Source: CAVSUZ01 sp963795415 (GTDB lineage Bacteria > Pseudomonadota > Alphaproteobacteria > Acetobacterales > Acetobacteraceae). From it: DNA of 64,000 nucleotides. The notes below the pieces were generated by a model. It saw only the letters and a list, made by a program, of their open reading frames with translations, had not been told where the DNA came from and ran no database searches. The position numbers and the translations under genes were made by a program. Below are positions 15,840 through 25,760 of this stretch, piece after piece; position 1 is the first letter of the stretch, and each line of letters starts with the position of its first letter. The stretch is from NCBI GenBank assembly GCA_963795415.1, contig CAWCHQ010000003.1:682001-746000 (forward strand), read 5' to 3'.

Positions 15840-16349
15840 ATGACTGACGAACAACAATCACCCGTTGAAAGCCTTTTGCCGTATGACGAGTGGACCGAGG
15901 CAGCCATGCGCCAGGTGGTGGTTCGGGCGCTCGCGCATGTTGCTGCGCATGGTCTTCCGGGCGACCACCATTTCTACCTGACTTTCCGCACCGACCATCC
16001 TGGCGTGGTCATGCCGCCCCGTTTGCGCGCTCAATACCCGCAGGAGATGACGATCGTCCTTCAGCACCAATTCTGGGATCTGAAGATGGACGAGGAGGCC
16101 GGGCTGATAAGTGTCGGACTATCGTTCGGCGGCATTGCATCAACCCTGGTCATCCCGGTTGGCGCGCTGGTTGCTTTTGCCGATCCGTTCATCCGTTACG
16201 GCATGCGCTTCCGGACTGATACCGGAGCGGCGCCGTCCGAACCTGAAGGTGAACCGGAGAGTGTGCCGCAACCGCCGGACGCGGCAAAAGAAAGCGGCCA
16301 GCAAATCGTCAATCTGGACGCGTTCCGGCGACGTACCCCAAAAGGCTGA
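15840..16349 (+). CDS. sspB: SspB-family ClpXP adaptor protein
   Basis: A 169-residue SspB-alpha type adaptor that binds ssrA-tagged substrates and tethers them to ClpX. The substrate-binding beta-sandwich covers about residues 1-125 (HFYLTFRTDHPGVVMPPRLR, then LQHQFWDL and ISVGLSFGGIASTLVIP). A flexible acidic linker follows (PSEPEGEPESVPQPPD), and the C-terminal ClpX-binding tail is IVNLDAFRRR. ATG 15840 is preferred because GGAA lies 7 nt upstream and the product matches family length. Placement directly after ssrA is functionally coherent. Confidence 0.93.
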   Translation: MTDEQQSPVESLLPYDEWTEAAMRQVVVRALAHVAAHGLPGDHHFYLTFRTDHPGVVMPPRLRAQYPQEMTIVLQHQFWDLKMDEEAGLISVGLSFGGIASTLVIPVGALVAFADPFIRYGMRFRTDTGAAPSEPEGEPESVPQPPDAAKESGQQIVNLDAFRRRTPKG

Positions 16350-16377
16350 CCTGCCTTCCTCATTTGAGGCATACAGG

Positions 16378-18061
16378 ATGGATGCTCCGTTGCGGCAACT
16401 GCCGGACTTTGCATATTCGCCGATGTTTCCGATAGCACCCGGCTCGGGGCTTGGCTCGGGGCCTGGCTCGGGGGTGGACCGGGCTCAATATGATCGCCTG
16501 CCGATCGAGGGTGTCCGGACTACTATCTGCGCTGGCCGGCGTATCCTGCGTATCGCGCCGGAGTCGCTGAGTGGGTTGGCCTTTACGGCCTTTCGGGAAG
16601 TCTCGCACAAGCTGCGGCCCGGGCATCTGGCGCAGCTCCGATCCATTCTTGACGATCCCGAGGCGTCGGCCAATGACCGTTTCGTCGCACTCGAGCTGCT
16701 GAAAAACGCGAACATCGCTGCCGGCGGCGTGCTGCCGATGTGCCAGGACACCGGGACCGCCCTGGTGTTCGGCAAGAAGGGCCAGCGCGTCTGGGTGGAG
16801 GGCAACGATGAAGAGGCGATCGCGTGGGGCGTTTACCGCACCTTTACCGAGACGAATCTGCGCTATTCTCAGATGGCGCCGCTGACGATGTTCGAGGAGG
16901 TTAACACCCGCAACAATCTGCCGGTGCAGTTCGACATCATGGCCGCGCCGGGGGAGGAGCACGCGGAAGAGTTCGAGCTGATGTTTGTAGCCAAGGGTGG
17001 CGGATCGGCCAACAAGACGTTTTTGTATCAGGAGACCCCGGCGGCGCTGTCGCCCCAGCGGCTGATGAAGTCGCTGGAAACCAAGCTGAAGACGCTGGGG
17101 ACATCGGCCTGTCCGCCGTATCATCTGGCGATCGTCATCGGCGGCACCTCTGCCGAGCTGACATTGAAAGCGGTCAAGCTTGCGTCCACGCGGTGGCTGG
17201 ATGCGCTGCCTGTCAGTGGGAGCCGTGCGGCGCACGCGTTCCGAGACCGGGAGTTTGAACAGCGGGTCCTTGAGATGACCCGCTCCTTCGGCATCGGGGC
17301 GCAATTCGGCGGCAAGTATTTCTGCCATGATGTGCGGGTGATTCGTCTGCCCCGGCACGGAGCAAGCCTGCCGGTGGGGATCGGGGTCTCGTGCAGTGCG
17401 GACCGCCAGATCCTGGCAAAGATCACGCCGGAGGGGGTCTTCCTGGAACGGCTTGAAGCCGATCCGGCGAAGTATTTGCCCGAGATGGCTGAAAGTGACG
17501 GGGGCGCCGAGTTCGGTTGCCGTGGACCTCAATCGTCCGATGCCGGAGGTATTGCGCCAGCTGAGCCGGTATCCTGTGAGAACGCGCCTGTCCCTGACCG
17601 GCACGATGGTCGTTGCGCGTGACATTGCCCATGCGAAACTGAAGGAGAGGCTGGACCGGGGAGAGGGGCTTCCAGCCTATTTCAAAAATAGTCCGGTTTA
17701 TTACGCCGGGCCGGCGAAGGCGCCCGAGGGTTTCGCGACCGGCAGTTTCGGGCCGACCACGGCCGGACGGATGGACAGCTATGTGCCGGAATTCCAGGCG
17801 GCCGGCGGATCGCTGGTAATGCTGGCAAAGGGTAATCGTTCGCGGGCGGTGCAGGAATCCTGCAAGCAGAACGGCGGATTTTATCTCGGCAGCGTGGGTG
17901 GCGCCGCGGCTCGTCTGGCCCAGGACTGCATCTGCAAGGTCGAGGTGCTCGAGTACCCCGAGCTTGGAATGGAAGCGGTGTGGCGCATCGAGGTGGAGAA
18001 CTTCCCCGCATTCATCGTGATTGATGACAAGGGGAACGACTTTTACGACGGGCTGGAGTGA
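16378..18061 (+). CDS. Class I fumarate hydratase (Fe-S), frameshifted
   Basis: Iron-sulfur fumarase that interconverts fumarate and malate in the TCA cycle, about 560 residues. The first-cluster cysteine is in GVLPMCQDTGTA, and other family blocks are GGGSANKTFLYQ and KYFCHDVRVIRLPRHGAS. The frame breaks after ESDGGAE. The beta-domain (VAVDLNRPMPEVLRQLSRYP through VENFPAFIVIDDKGNDF) continues one frame on. Removing one T at 17512-17513 restores AESVAVDLNRPM. An in-frame 12-bp tandem repeat at 16441-16476 encodes a Gly/Ser-rich stretch near residue 25. The stop overlaps the next gene by 4 nt. Confidence 0.92.
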
Positions 18062-18879
18062 TCGCGTTAGGTATTGATGCCGCATGGAGCGCAGCCGGGC
18101 CATCCGGCGTGGCTCTGCTCGCGGAAAATGCAAGCGGCATGAACTGCCTGGCAGCGGCTGGAAGCTGCGATGAGTTTACCGGCACGCGTTCCGGCTTTGA
18201 TGTCGTGGCGATACTTCGGGCGGCGACGACGCTGGCCGGACGCCCCCCGGATGTTGTTGCGGTGGATATGCCGCTCGCAGCGGGGCCGATCATGGGGCGC
18301 CGGGTCGCGGACAATGCAGTGTCGCGGGTGTTCGGCGCCGCCGGAGCCGCGGTGCATTCGCCGAGCCTGATGCAGGCCGGCCTTGGCGCGCAGGTGCGCA
18401 ATGATTTCGCGCAGGCGGGATACCGGCTTGCGGTGGGAGACAGCGGCGCAAGACTGCCCGCGATGATCGAAACCTATCCGCACCCGATCATGATGCAGCT
18501 ATGCGAGAGCCGGCGCCGGGTTCCCTACAAGGCCAGCAAGACGCTGATCTACTGGCCAGGAGCGGATGCCAGCGAACGCCGGCGCCGGCTGCGAAGCGTG
18601 TGGTCCCGCGTGTACCAGGAGCTTCTCGCCCGGATGACGGTCCGGTTGCCGGAGCTGGATTTCGTGTTTTCGGGTGGTTTTTCCGCCATCAAGCGGCATG
18701 AGGATGCGCTCGATGCGATTGTGTGCGCGCTGGCAGGGATCGCGTTCGCGCGGGGTGAGGCGGTTGCATATGGCGACGCATTTTCCGCCATCTGGCTTCC
18801 TTGTGGAGCAGAAGATTTTCGCCGGCGTGGAATTCCTTTTGAATCCCTTGATATTGCCGGCGCCGAGGCTCTCGGGTGA
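18058..18879 (+). CDS. DUF429 family protein
   Basis: A 273-residue protein resembling the DUF429 family (predicted RNase H-like nucleotidase or nuclease fold). It opens with IALGIDAAWSAAGPSGVALL, has VAVDMPLAAGP with a conserved Asp, MIETYPHPIMMQL, and a C-terminal KRHEDALDAIVCALAGIAFA. The paired Asp/Glu residues fit a metal-dependent RNase H fold; no activity is assigned. It starts with GTG overlapping the fumarase stop by 4 nt and itself overlaps the next gene by 4 nt, so it sits inside an operon. Confidence 0.75.
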   Translation: MIALGIDAAWSAAGPSGVALLAENASGMNCLAAAGSCDEFTGTRSGFDVVAILRAATTLAGRPPDVVAVDMPLAAGPIMGRRVADNAVSRVFGAAGAAVHSPSLMQAGLGAQVRNDFAQAGYRLAVGDSGARLPAMIETYPHPIMMQLCESRRRVPYKASKTLIYWPGADASERRRRLRSVWSRVYQELLARMTVRLPELDFVFSGGFSAIKRHEDALDAIVCALAGIAFARGEAVAYGDAFSAIWLPCGAEDFRRRGIPFESLDIAGAEALG

Positions 18880-19421
18880 GAAGCCCCGCGACCCTTACCG
18901 GGGCGGCGGCCCTGGTCTGTTTTCTCGGCCTTATTCCGCTGGCCAACTGGATGATCGGGAATGTGGGAACAGTCTGCGCGATTGATGGTCCCTGTCTGGT
19001 GCCGGTGGCGCCAGGAATTCTCGCCCCGTCGGGAGTTGTGACGGTCGGGGCGGCGCTGGTGCTGCGGGATGTTGTTCAACGCTGCCTGGGACCGCTCTGG
19101 AGCGTGGGTGCGATCGCCGCTGGCACCCTGATGTCTGTATTCCTGGCCCCGGCTGCGCTGGTGATTGCCTCTGGCTCGGCGTTTCTGACGAGTGAGCTGG
19201 CCGACTTTGCGGTTTACACGCCGCTGCAGCGACGGCGACTTGTGCTGGCAGTGATTGCCTCAGCCTGTGCGGGCCTCACGATAAATTCGATTGTGTTTCT
19301 GTCCCTGGCATTCGGCAGCTTGCAGTTTCTGACCGGTCAGATCATCGGGAAGCTGTGGGCCGTCGTGATCAGCATTCCATTCATCCGGCTTCTGCGCCGG
19401 GTGGCGCCAAGTCCGGCCTGA
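18876..19421 (+). CDS. VUT/YhhQ-family transporter (putative queuosine precursor transporter)
   Basis: A 181-residue membrane protein with about five hydrophobic segments, matching the VUT (vitamin uptake; DUF165/YhhQ) family. Characteristic text includes APSGVVTVGAALVLRDVVQR and ASGSAFLTSELADFAVYTPL. YhhQ members import queuosine precursors (preQ0/preQ1), but no queuosine genes lie nearby, so the substrate is inferred from the family only. The GTG start overlaps the DUF429 gene by 4 nt. Confidence 0.75.
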   Translation: MRSPATLTGAAALVCFLGLIPLANWMIGNVGTVCAIDGPCLVPVAPGILAPSGVVTVGAALVLRDVVQRCLGPLWSVGAIAAGTLMSVFLAPAALVIASGSAFLTSELADFAVYTPLQRRRLVLAVIASACAGLTINSIVFLSLAFGSLQFLTGQIIGKLWAVVISIPFIRLLRRVAPSPA

Positions 19422-19436
19422 CATGGTGACGGACGC

Positions 19437-20489
19437 GTGACCCGGCTTGCGCTTCTCCATCATCTCGGCTTCGCCTTTCTTCTGGCCTTGCTGTCAGCTA
19501 GCAGTGTCCGGGCGATGATTGCGGCCCGGATCATGGACCATCCGGGCGCGCGGAAGTCCCATGATGACCCGACGCCGAAGGGGGGCGGGGTGGGGATCGT
19601 CGTCGCATTCCTCACCGGGATTGTTGTGCTGTACTGGTTTGCCTCCTTTTCCCGTATTGCCAATCAGTATTTCCTTGGAGTGATTGCGGCGTCAGCTGGT
19701 ATCGCGCTGGTTGCCCTGCTGGATGATATCCGGGACTGGCCGTTCACCATCAAGCTCAGCGCGCAACTCCTGGCCGCACTGGCCGCAGTCGGCACGGGCG
19801 TGTACGTGCAGGATTATCGGCTGCCGTATGTCGGGCCGTTGTATGTCGGTTGGATTGGTGGTCCGGCGACGCTGGCCTGGATTCTTTTTGTGACGAATGC
19901 GGTCAATTTCATTGACGGGCTGAATGGGCTGGCGGGTGGCGTATTGTTTATCGCGGCATGTTTTCTGGCGGGAATTGCCGCTTTTTTTGGAAGCTGGTTC
20001 GCCTATTTCGCGTCGCTGCTGCTTGCCGCGGGGATCGCCGGTTTTATACCATTCAATTTTCCGAAAGCGCGAATTTTCATGGGGGATGTCGGAAGCCAGT
20101 TTTGCGGCTTCGTGCTGGCGATGCTGGGGGTGGTTGCCGGCCGCCTCGATGGGGTGGAACTGTCGCTGCTGTTAGTACCTATGCTGCTCTCCGGCGTGCT
20201 TTTTGACGTGGCGTTCACGCTGGGCCGTCGCGCGCTGGCGGGTGAGAATCTTGCGGCAGCTCATCGTGGTCACCTGTACCAGGTCGTGCATCGTTCCGGG
20301 ATGCCGGGCCCAGCGGTCGCGGTTATCCATTGGGGCTTCGCCGTATTTGGCGGCCTGTGCTGTCTGCTTTTTCTGGCGGTGCCCACCTCCGAGAAGCCAT
20401 TCATCCCTTTGGTTACGCTGGTGCCGCAACTGCTCTGGCTCGGCTACGTGAGGCTGCGTGCGAGAGCCGCCGGGATCAGCCGATGGTAG
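19437..20489 (+). CDS. Polyprenyl-phosphate sugar-1-phosphate transferase (MraY/WecA/WbpL family)
   Basis: A 350-residue multi-spanning glycosyl-1-phosphate transferase that starts a polysaccharide repeat unit on undecaprenyl phosphate. Family motifs are present: KSHDDPTPKGGG near residue 40, LLDDIRDW (catalytic Asp pair), NAVNFIDGLNGLAGG, and PKARIFMGDVGSQFCG. A basic cytoplasmic loop, AAAHRGHLYQVVHRSG, matches the HIH-type motif region. No other polysaccharide genes are adjacent, so the product (O-antigen or exopolysaccharide) is not known. It starts with GTG and its end overlaps the convergent MFS gene by about 14 bp. Confidence 0.88.
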   Translation: MTRLALLHHLGFAFLLALLSASSVRAMIAARIMDHPGARKSHDDPTPKGGGVGIVVAFLTGIVVLYWFASFSRIANQYFLGVIAASAGIALVALLDDIRDWPFTIKLSAQLLAALAAVGTGVYVQDYRLPYVGPLYVGWIGGPATLAWILFVTNAVNFIDGLNGLAGGVLFIAACFLAGIAAFFGSWFAYFASLLLAAGIAGFIPFNFPKARIFMGDVGSQFCGFVLAMLGVVAGRLDGVELSLLLVPMLLSGVLFDVAFTLGRRALAGENLAAAHRGHLYQVVHRSGMPGPAVAVIHWGFAVFGGLCCLLFLAVPTSEKPFIPLVTLVPQLLWLGYVRLRARAAGISRW

Positions 20490-21756
20490 GTGGCATGCGG
20501 GTCGCCGCCAGCAGTGCCCATCCGGCCATGAGCAGGACGATAATTGCGGCCATGCCGGCGCGCTGGCTGCCAGTGGCCGCGGTAACTGTGCCAAGCGTGG
20601 CCGGGCCGATAAACCCGGTTGCCCGCCCCGAAAACGCATAAAGTCCGAACATGGCGTTGCGCGATTCCGGCGGAGCAATCCGCGCCATGAGGCTGCGGCT
20701 CGCGGCCTGAGCAGGCCCCACAAAGAAGCCAAGCCCTGTCGCGGCGATCCAGAACCATCGGATGTCGGGCGAGAGCAGCGCGAGTGCTCCGAACAGAATG
20801 AGCGCAGCGACCGCGACGAGGATCGTGGCACGGGATCCGAGACGATCTTCGATAAGAGCAAACCCGAGAGCTCCGCCACCGGCGCTGATATTCAGGACAA
20901 TTCCCAGCAGCAGGACGCGCCTGGCGTCCATTCCGAACGTGCCTGCGGCGAAGATCGCGCCGAAGGCGAAGAGTGTTGTCAGCCCATCCGTGTAGAGCAT
21001 TCGTGCAATAAGGAAGCCTCGGAAATGGGCCTGAGCCGCCGTGGTCCGGATCGTCCGAACAAGGTCGCTGAATTCCCTGGCGGATCGCAGCGCTCCACCG
21101 GTCTCGTCTGGGTGGCTGCGGCGCCAGGAGGATGATCGGCCAGGAGAAGACTGCAATCCATCCGGCAGCGAAGAGGGCTGTTGCGCGCACCGGTTCGGCG
21201 GCAGCGGCGGACAGGCCGAACCAGGGCGGCTTCGGGTTGATCAGCACCGTCAGGCAGAGCCCGAGGCAGACCAGCCCTCCGACATAGCCGAATCCCCAGG
21301 CGAGTCCGGACAGACGTCCCAGATGTGAGCGGGGAGCGAGTTCAGGCAGCATGGCGTTGTAGAAAATGGTTGCGATCTCAAACGCGATCGTTCCGGAGGC
21401 GACCAGCACGAGTGCCGTCGGTGCGGAATCCGGTGTGGGATACACGAACCAGAGTCCTGCGGTGGCAAGTATCATGATGCTGACGGCCACGCTCAGCAGT
21501 GCACGCCGGCCGCAGTGATCGGCGATAGCTCCCGCAGGAATGGCGAGGCACGCGATGACAAGTCCGGCGACGGTCTGAGCGGCTGCCCAGGCGGCGGTTC
21601 CGCTGGCGGGATCTGGCGCGACCGCCCTTACGAAGTAGGTGGCAAAGACAAAGGTCGTAACGACAGTGCTGTAGGCACTGTAGGCCCAGTCGAACAGGCA
21701 CCACGCGGACTGCCTTGAAAGCGGGCTGTGGTGGACCCGCTTGGCTGCAACGACAC
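20476..21756 (-). CDS. MFS transporter, UMF1 (Atg22-like) type, two frameshifts
   Basis: About 425 residues of a UMF1/Atg22-like major facilitator. The N-terminal signature RQSAWCLFDWAYSAYSTVVT is clear, followed by PAGAIADHCGRRALL, and the C-terminal half contains AASRSLMARIAPPESRNAMF and ATGFIGPATLG. Frame changes occur twice. An extra base in GGG (plus strand) at 21110-21112 separates LLAPQPP from DETGGALRSAREF, and a missing base at 21718-21720 separates the likely GTG start at 21756 from RQSAWCLF. Both correct to continuous protein. It lies just downstream of the MarR gene on the same strand, which may control it. Confidence 0.78.
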
Positions 21757-21768
21757 TAACCGGGCAGC

Positions 21769-22173
21769 TCAGGTGGATGAGGCAGCGGCCCGGCGCGGAT
21801 GCAATTCGGCGGCAGCGGTTCCGCCCTTGCGAGCCAAGTTTGAGGCCTCGCCCATGATGCTTCGCAGATCCCGCAGGAATGCGGCGCCCTTCAGGGTGCG
21901 CTGGACGAGCACGCTGCGGCGATCCAACGGATCTATCTTGCGTCGCGCGAGGTCAAGCTCTCCCAACCGGTCGAGGGCGCGGGTGATCGCAGGCTTGGAC
22001 ACGTGCAGATCGGCGGCCAGGCCGCGAACGGTGTGTGCACCATCCTGTAGATAGCACGTTAAGAAAACTCCGAGCTGTCGCGCGGAGAGATCCGGCCCAT
22101 CCCGTCGCACGAGCGCGACGACTGTGTCACGCAGGATTCCAACCAGTTGGTCCGGGGTTGGGGGTGAAGCCAT
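21769..22173 (-). CDS. MarR-family transcriptional regulator
   Basis: A 134-residue winged-helix regulator. The HTH is TVRGLAADLHVSKPAITRALDRLGELDL and the wing follows with RRKIDPLDRRSVLVQRT. MarR proteins bind DNA as dimers and release it on binding phenolic or other small ligands. The N-terminal helices are shorter than in E. coli MarR. It precedes the UMF1-type MFS gene by 12 bp on the same strand, so it may regulate that transporter and itself. Confidence 0.85.
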   Translation of the reverse strand: MASPPTPDQLVGILRDTVVALVRRDGPDLSARQLGVFLTCYLQDGAHTVRGLAADLHVSKPAITRALDRLGELDLARRKIDPLDRRSVLVQRTLKGAAFLRDLRSIMGEASNLARKGGTAAAELHPRRAAASST

Positions 22174-22332
22174 TGCACAATCCTTTCTCTGTAAGCCGGC
22201 GGTCTGATTTGATGCCGGGAACCTTGACGGCCGCGAGTCGATCCGGACGCAGGTCTAGTTTGCTTCATACACGCACACGTCGTACTCGTTGCACCAGCCT
22301 CACGAGGATATTACCTGTCTGTTCCGGTTCGC

Positions 22333-23718
22333 CTATGCACTGGCGAAAGTTTCAGACAGGGCGGCGAAGATTCCTCTTATGGCTTGCGCCTCTCCTCCCT
22401 CCGGGCGACCAGGCTGCGTCTGATCGTTCCAGGCGTATATATCAAGATGAGCCCAGGGTGCAAGTGGCGGAACAAATCGCCGGAGGAACAAAGCGGCAAT
22501 GATTGCGCCCGCCATCGGTTTCGATGACACATTATTAACGTCTGCCACCTGGCTGGCCAGCCACGGGTCGTAACTGTCCCAGAGCGGCAGACGCCACAGC
22601 GGATCATGCCGCATGGCGCCGAAATGAAGTAGCCGTGCTGCCCATGTTTCATCGTTGCAGAACAATGCCGGCAGATCAGGCCCGAGCGCCACTCTCGCCG
22701 CTCCGGTCAAAGTGGCAAAATCGACAAGCAGGGCCGGGGATTCGGCGGAAGCATCGGCGAGCAAATCGCACAGGACGAGGCGGCCTTCAGCATCGGTGTT
22801 GCCGATTTCGACGCTTAGTCCGGCGCGGGTGCGTATCACGTCCAATGGCCGCATGGCGGTTCCCGATATGGAATTTTCCACGCAGCCGATCCGAACCGCC
22901 AGCCGAAGCGGCAAATCCGCCTGCATGATCATGCGTGCCAGGCCAAGCGCCGTCGCAGCTCCGCCCATGTCTTTTTTCATGCGCAGCATGCCCGCGGATG
23001 GTTTCAGATCATACCCGCCGGTATCGAAGCACACGCCCTTGCCGCAAAGCGAAATCAGCGGCGCATTCGCGTGCGCGCACGAGCCGGACCAGCGCAGGGT
23101 GACGACGCGAGGAGGCCTTGCGGACCCACGGCCGACTGCTGCCACGGTGGGATATTCGCGCTCAAGGACCTCTCCCTCAGCGACGGCCACCTCCGCCTGG
23201 TGGCGCCGTCCGAGATCCACGGCGGCATCGGCCAGCTCGACCGGGCCGAGCAGGTTGGCCGGCGTGTTGATAAGATCCCGCACCATCCAGATTGCCTCGG
23301 CCTGCATGACTGCGTCGCCGGTATCCGCCGGCAGAATGAGGCGAGATGTTGCGCCCGCCGGCTTCAGGGAAGCGAATTGATATGCGCCGAGGCAGAAGCC
23401 GAGGATCGCGTCTGCCATGGGGAAATCGTCTTGTTGCAGGCGCCAGCTTGTTTCGGCCGGCAGGCGCTTTGCCAGGCCTCCGAACGCGTGAGGCGAACGG
23501 TCTTCGCCAAGGCCGGCGACCGCGGCTTCAAGTCCGTTCGGGCCGGACAAGAGGGCGATCTCCTGGCTGGCGGCCGCAAAGCCTGTGTGGCGAAGGAACT
23601 TTGCCTGCGCTGGGGGGAGGGAACCGAAAAGTTTGCTCAGTCCATCCGGGCGTACCGTCCGGAGCGGCCGTGCCTGTGGATCATCAGACACCAGGCAAGG
23701 GAGCGGGGAATCCGACAT
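22333..23718 (-). CDS. Leucyl aminopeptidase family protein (M17)
   Basis: A 461-residue M17 zinc aminopeptidase. The active-site lysine and metal site are in SLCGKGVCFDTGGYDLKPSAGM, further ligands in KKDMGGAAT, and the family signature is NTDAEGRLVL. The C-terminal block NNVSSKPMAGAIIAALFLRRFV is also typical. It removes N-terminal residues from peptides in the cytoplasm. It resembles the PepB-like alphaproteobacterial group rather than classical PepA. No operon partner is evident: a 159-bp gap separates it from the MarR gene. Confidence 0.92.
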   Translation of the reverse strand: MSDSPLPCLVSDDPQARPLRTVRPDGLSKLFGSLPPAQAKFLRHTGFAAASQEIALLSGPNGLEAAVAGLGEDRSPHAFGGLAKRLPAETSWRLQQDDFPMADAILGFCLGAYQFASLKPAGATSRLILPADTGDAVMQAEAIWMVRDLINTPANLLGPVELADAAVDLGRRHQAEVAVAEGEVLEREYPTVAAVGRGSARPPRVVTLRWSGSCAHANAPLISLCGKGVCFDTGGYDLKPSAGMLRMKKDMGGAATALGLARMIMQADLPLRLAVRIGCVENSISGTAMRPLDVIRTRAGLSVEIGNTDAEGRLVLCDLLADASAESPALLVDFATLTGAARVALGPDLPALFCNDETWAARLLHFGAMRHDPLWRLPLWDSYDPWLASQVADVNNVSSKPMAGAIIAALFLRRFVPPLAPWAHLDIYAWNDQTQPGRPEGGEAQAIRGIFAALSETFASA

Positions 23719-23891
23719 AAGCTTATACCTTCTTTGCGATCGCCCGGGGGCAGGGCAGGGGGCAGGGAAGGGCGAGGATCAGTGCGCGTCAATCCGCAGG
23801 CGTCTGGTGCATTTCAGGTCTGATGATTTGCTTTCGCTCAGCCAGCGACCTGTTTTGCTAATCGAGCGGAGCAATAACATGATCGCTGAGG

Positions 23892-24845
23892 ATGCTGATG
23901 AGACGAGTCCCCGCCGTCGCTGGGGGTGAGATTGCGGGTCTGAGTTTGGGATTGGCTAAGGGGGATCTTCGGCGCCGTGTGATGTTTCTGGCGCTGTGCC
24001 TCGTCTGGGGCACGACCTGGTTAGCCATGAAGGTTGGCATCGCGACCGTTCCACCCGGTTTCTTTGCCGGGACGCGATGGACGATTGCCGGGTTCGCGCT
24101 GGTTGCATGGCGGGTGGGCCGCGGCGAGCCGGTTCGGGTTCCGTTCCGGCTGCGTGGCCGGCTGATTCTCGTCGCGGTGCTGATGGTGGTCTTGAATCAG
24201 GTCATCCAGCTTTACGGGTTGCGGACCGTGCCGGCCGGACTGGCTGCGGTCCTGAGTTCCGGCCTCACGCCCATATCGCTGCTTGGATTCGCTGTACTGC
24301 TGGGGCAGGAGCGCTTCAACTGGCGGCACGCCACGGCGATCGCGATCGGCGTGGCGGGAATTCTGGTGCTGTTCGGCCCGAAGGCGTTCGCCGGAACATT
24401 CGGGTTGGCCCAGTTGATGGGGGCTGCCGGGGTCATTGCAGGATTGCTGAGTTACTCACTGGGGTCGGTGCTTGCCCGACCGCTTATGCGGACGCTGCCG
24501 CCGGCCGAGGTGGCGGCGATGACCAATTTCATTGGTGGGATTATACTATTAGGAACGTCGGTCATTTTTGAACCAGGCTCGTTCCGGGCGGCCACGGTGT
24601 TCTGGGGGTGGCCGGCAACTCTGGCCTGGGTGTGGCTGCTGCTTCCCGGTTCCCTGGGAGCGACGGTCATCTACTTCCTGCTGGTGCGGGACTGGGGTGC
24701 GAGCCGGACCGGAACCTATGCCTTCGTCTCTCCGGTTGTCGCCGTGCTGCTGGCAATCCCGCTTCTGGGTGAGCAGGTCGCGATGACCGACGTGATTGGG
24801 ATCGTGTTGATGCTGTCGGCGGCGGGCCTGGTGCTCCGGCGGTAG
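23892..24845 (+). CDS. EamA/DMT-family transporter
   Basis: A 317-residue inner-membrane protein with ten predicted helices formed by two EamA repeats. The first repeat begins CLVWGTTWLAMKVGIATVPP and contains LGFAVLLGQERFNWRHATAI; the second ends VSPVVAVLLAIPLLGEQVAM. Drug/metabolite transporters of this type export amino acids or other metabolites; the substrate is unknown. It stands alone between the divergent aminopeptidase gene and the enoyl-CoA hydratase gene. Confidence 0.88.
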   Translation: MLMRRVPAVAGGEIAGLSLGLAKGDLRRRVMFLALCLVWGTTWLAMKVGIATVPPGFFAGTRWTIAGFALVAWRVGRGEPVRVPFRLRGRLILVAVLMVVLNQVIQLYGLRTVPAGLAAVLSSGLTPISLLGFAVLLGQERFNWRHATAIAIGVAGILVLFGPKAFAGTFGLAQLMGAAGVIAGLLSYSLGSVLARPLMRTLPPAEVAAMTNFIGGIILLGTSVIFEPGSFRAATVFWGWPATLAWVWLLLPGSLGATVIYFLLVRDWGASRTGTYAFVSPVVAVLLAIPLLGEQVAMTDVIGIVLMLSAAGLVLRR

Positions 24846-24896
24846 CTCGGTTCGGATGGTTCCACCCGGTTTTGGCAGCAGTGGAGGATGGGTTGG

Positions 24897-25679
24897 ATGC
24901 CTGATCTGATCGAAGCAGCCGAGGACGGCGTCGCGGTTCTGACTTTGAACCGGCCGGACCGGCTGAACGCGCTGTCGGCGGAAATGCTGGAGGCGCTGTA
25001 TTCGGCGCTATTGCGACTGGCCAGCGACGACGTAGTGGGGGCGATCGTCATCACCGGCAGCGGACGGGGTTTCTGCGCCGGAGGCGATGTCAAGGAGATG
25101 GCGGGGCGGGCCGCGCAGAGTTTCGAGGCGCGCGTGGACCGGCTTGGACGCATGCATCGACTTCCGGTCCTGATGCGCTCACATCCCAAGGTGATCATCG
25201 CGGCGATCAATGGCGTCGCCATCGGGGCGGGACTTAGCCTTGCGATGGCCTGCGACCTGCGGCTTGCAGCCCGTTCGGCACGGTTCGGCACGGGGTTCGC
25301 TAATATCGGTTACTCGGGAGACTTCGGCGGCTCATGGCTACTGTCGCATCTGGTTGGGCCGGCCAGAGCGAGGGAGATGTATCTGCTCGGGAATGTGATC
25401 GGGGCGGATCATGCCGCGAGCATTGGTCTGGTAACGCAGGTTATTGACGATGCGGCGCTTGCTGTGGAGGCCAGGGCCCGGGCCCGGCGATTCGCGCAGG
25501 GGCCGCGGCTCGCCTATTGCTATATGAAGCGCAATCTGCAAGCCTCGGAAAGCCAGGAGTTGACGGCGGTCCTGGAAATGGAGGCGGTTCACCAGGCGCG
25601 CACCGGCCTTTCCGAAGATCATCGCGAGGCTGTGGCCGCATTCGCCGCGAAGCGTCCTCCGGTTTTTCGGGGCCGATAG
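24897..25679 (+). CDS. Enoyl-CoA hydratase/isomerase family protein
   Basis: A 260-residue crotonase-fold enzyme. The oxyanion-hole segments are GRGFCAGGDVKEM and NGVAIGAGLSLAMACDLR. In place of the two glutamates of classical enoyl-CoA hydratase, the active-site stretch reads FANIGYSGDFGGSWLLSHLVG, closer to isomerase-like members such as PaaG, so hydratase activity is not certain. ATG 24897 is chosen: GGAGG at 24883-24887 lies 9 nt upstream, while the ATG at 24888 would be too close to it. It probably acts on a CoA thioester in fatty-acid or aromatic degradation. Confidence 0.88.
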   Translation: MPDLIEAAEDGVAVLTLNRPDRLNALSAEMLEALYSALLRLASDDVVGAIVITGSGRGFCAGGDVKEMAGRAAQSFEARVDRLGRMHRLPVLMRSHPKVIIAAINGVAIGAGLSLAMACDLRLAARSARFGTGFANIGYSGDFGGSWLLSHLVGPARAREMYLLGNVIGADHAASIGLVTQVIDDAALAVEARARARRFAQGPRLAYCYMKRNLQASESQELTAVLEMEAVHQARTGLSEDHREAVAAFAAKRPPVFRGR

Positions 25680-25760
25680 ATCTCCGGGCACGAGGAGATG
25701 AGCAAAACGTGGGTTCCGGCCCTGCGTTAATCTGGCACCTTGCAACCGAGGGGGCCCATC

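Noticed and set aside
16360..17625. 421-residue minus-strand open frame
   Set aside because: Antisense to fumarase; it reflects third-position GC of the real gene.
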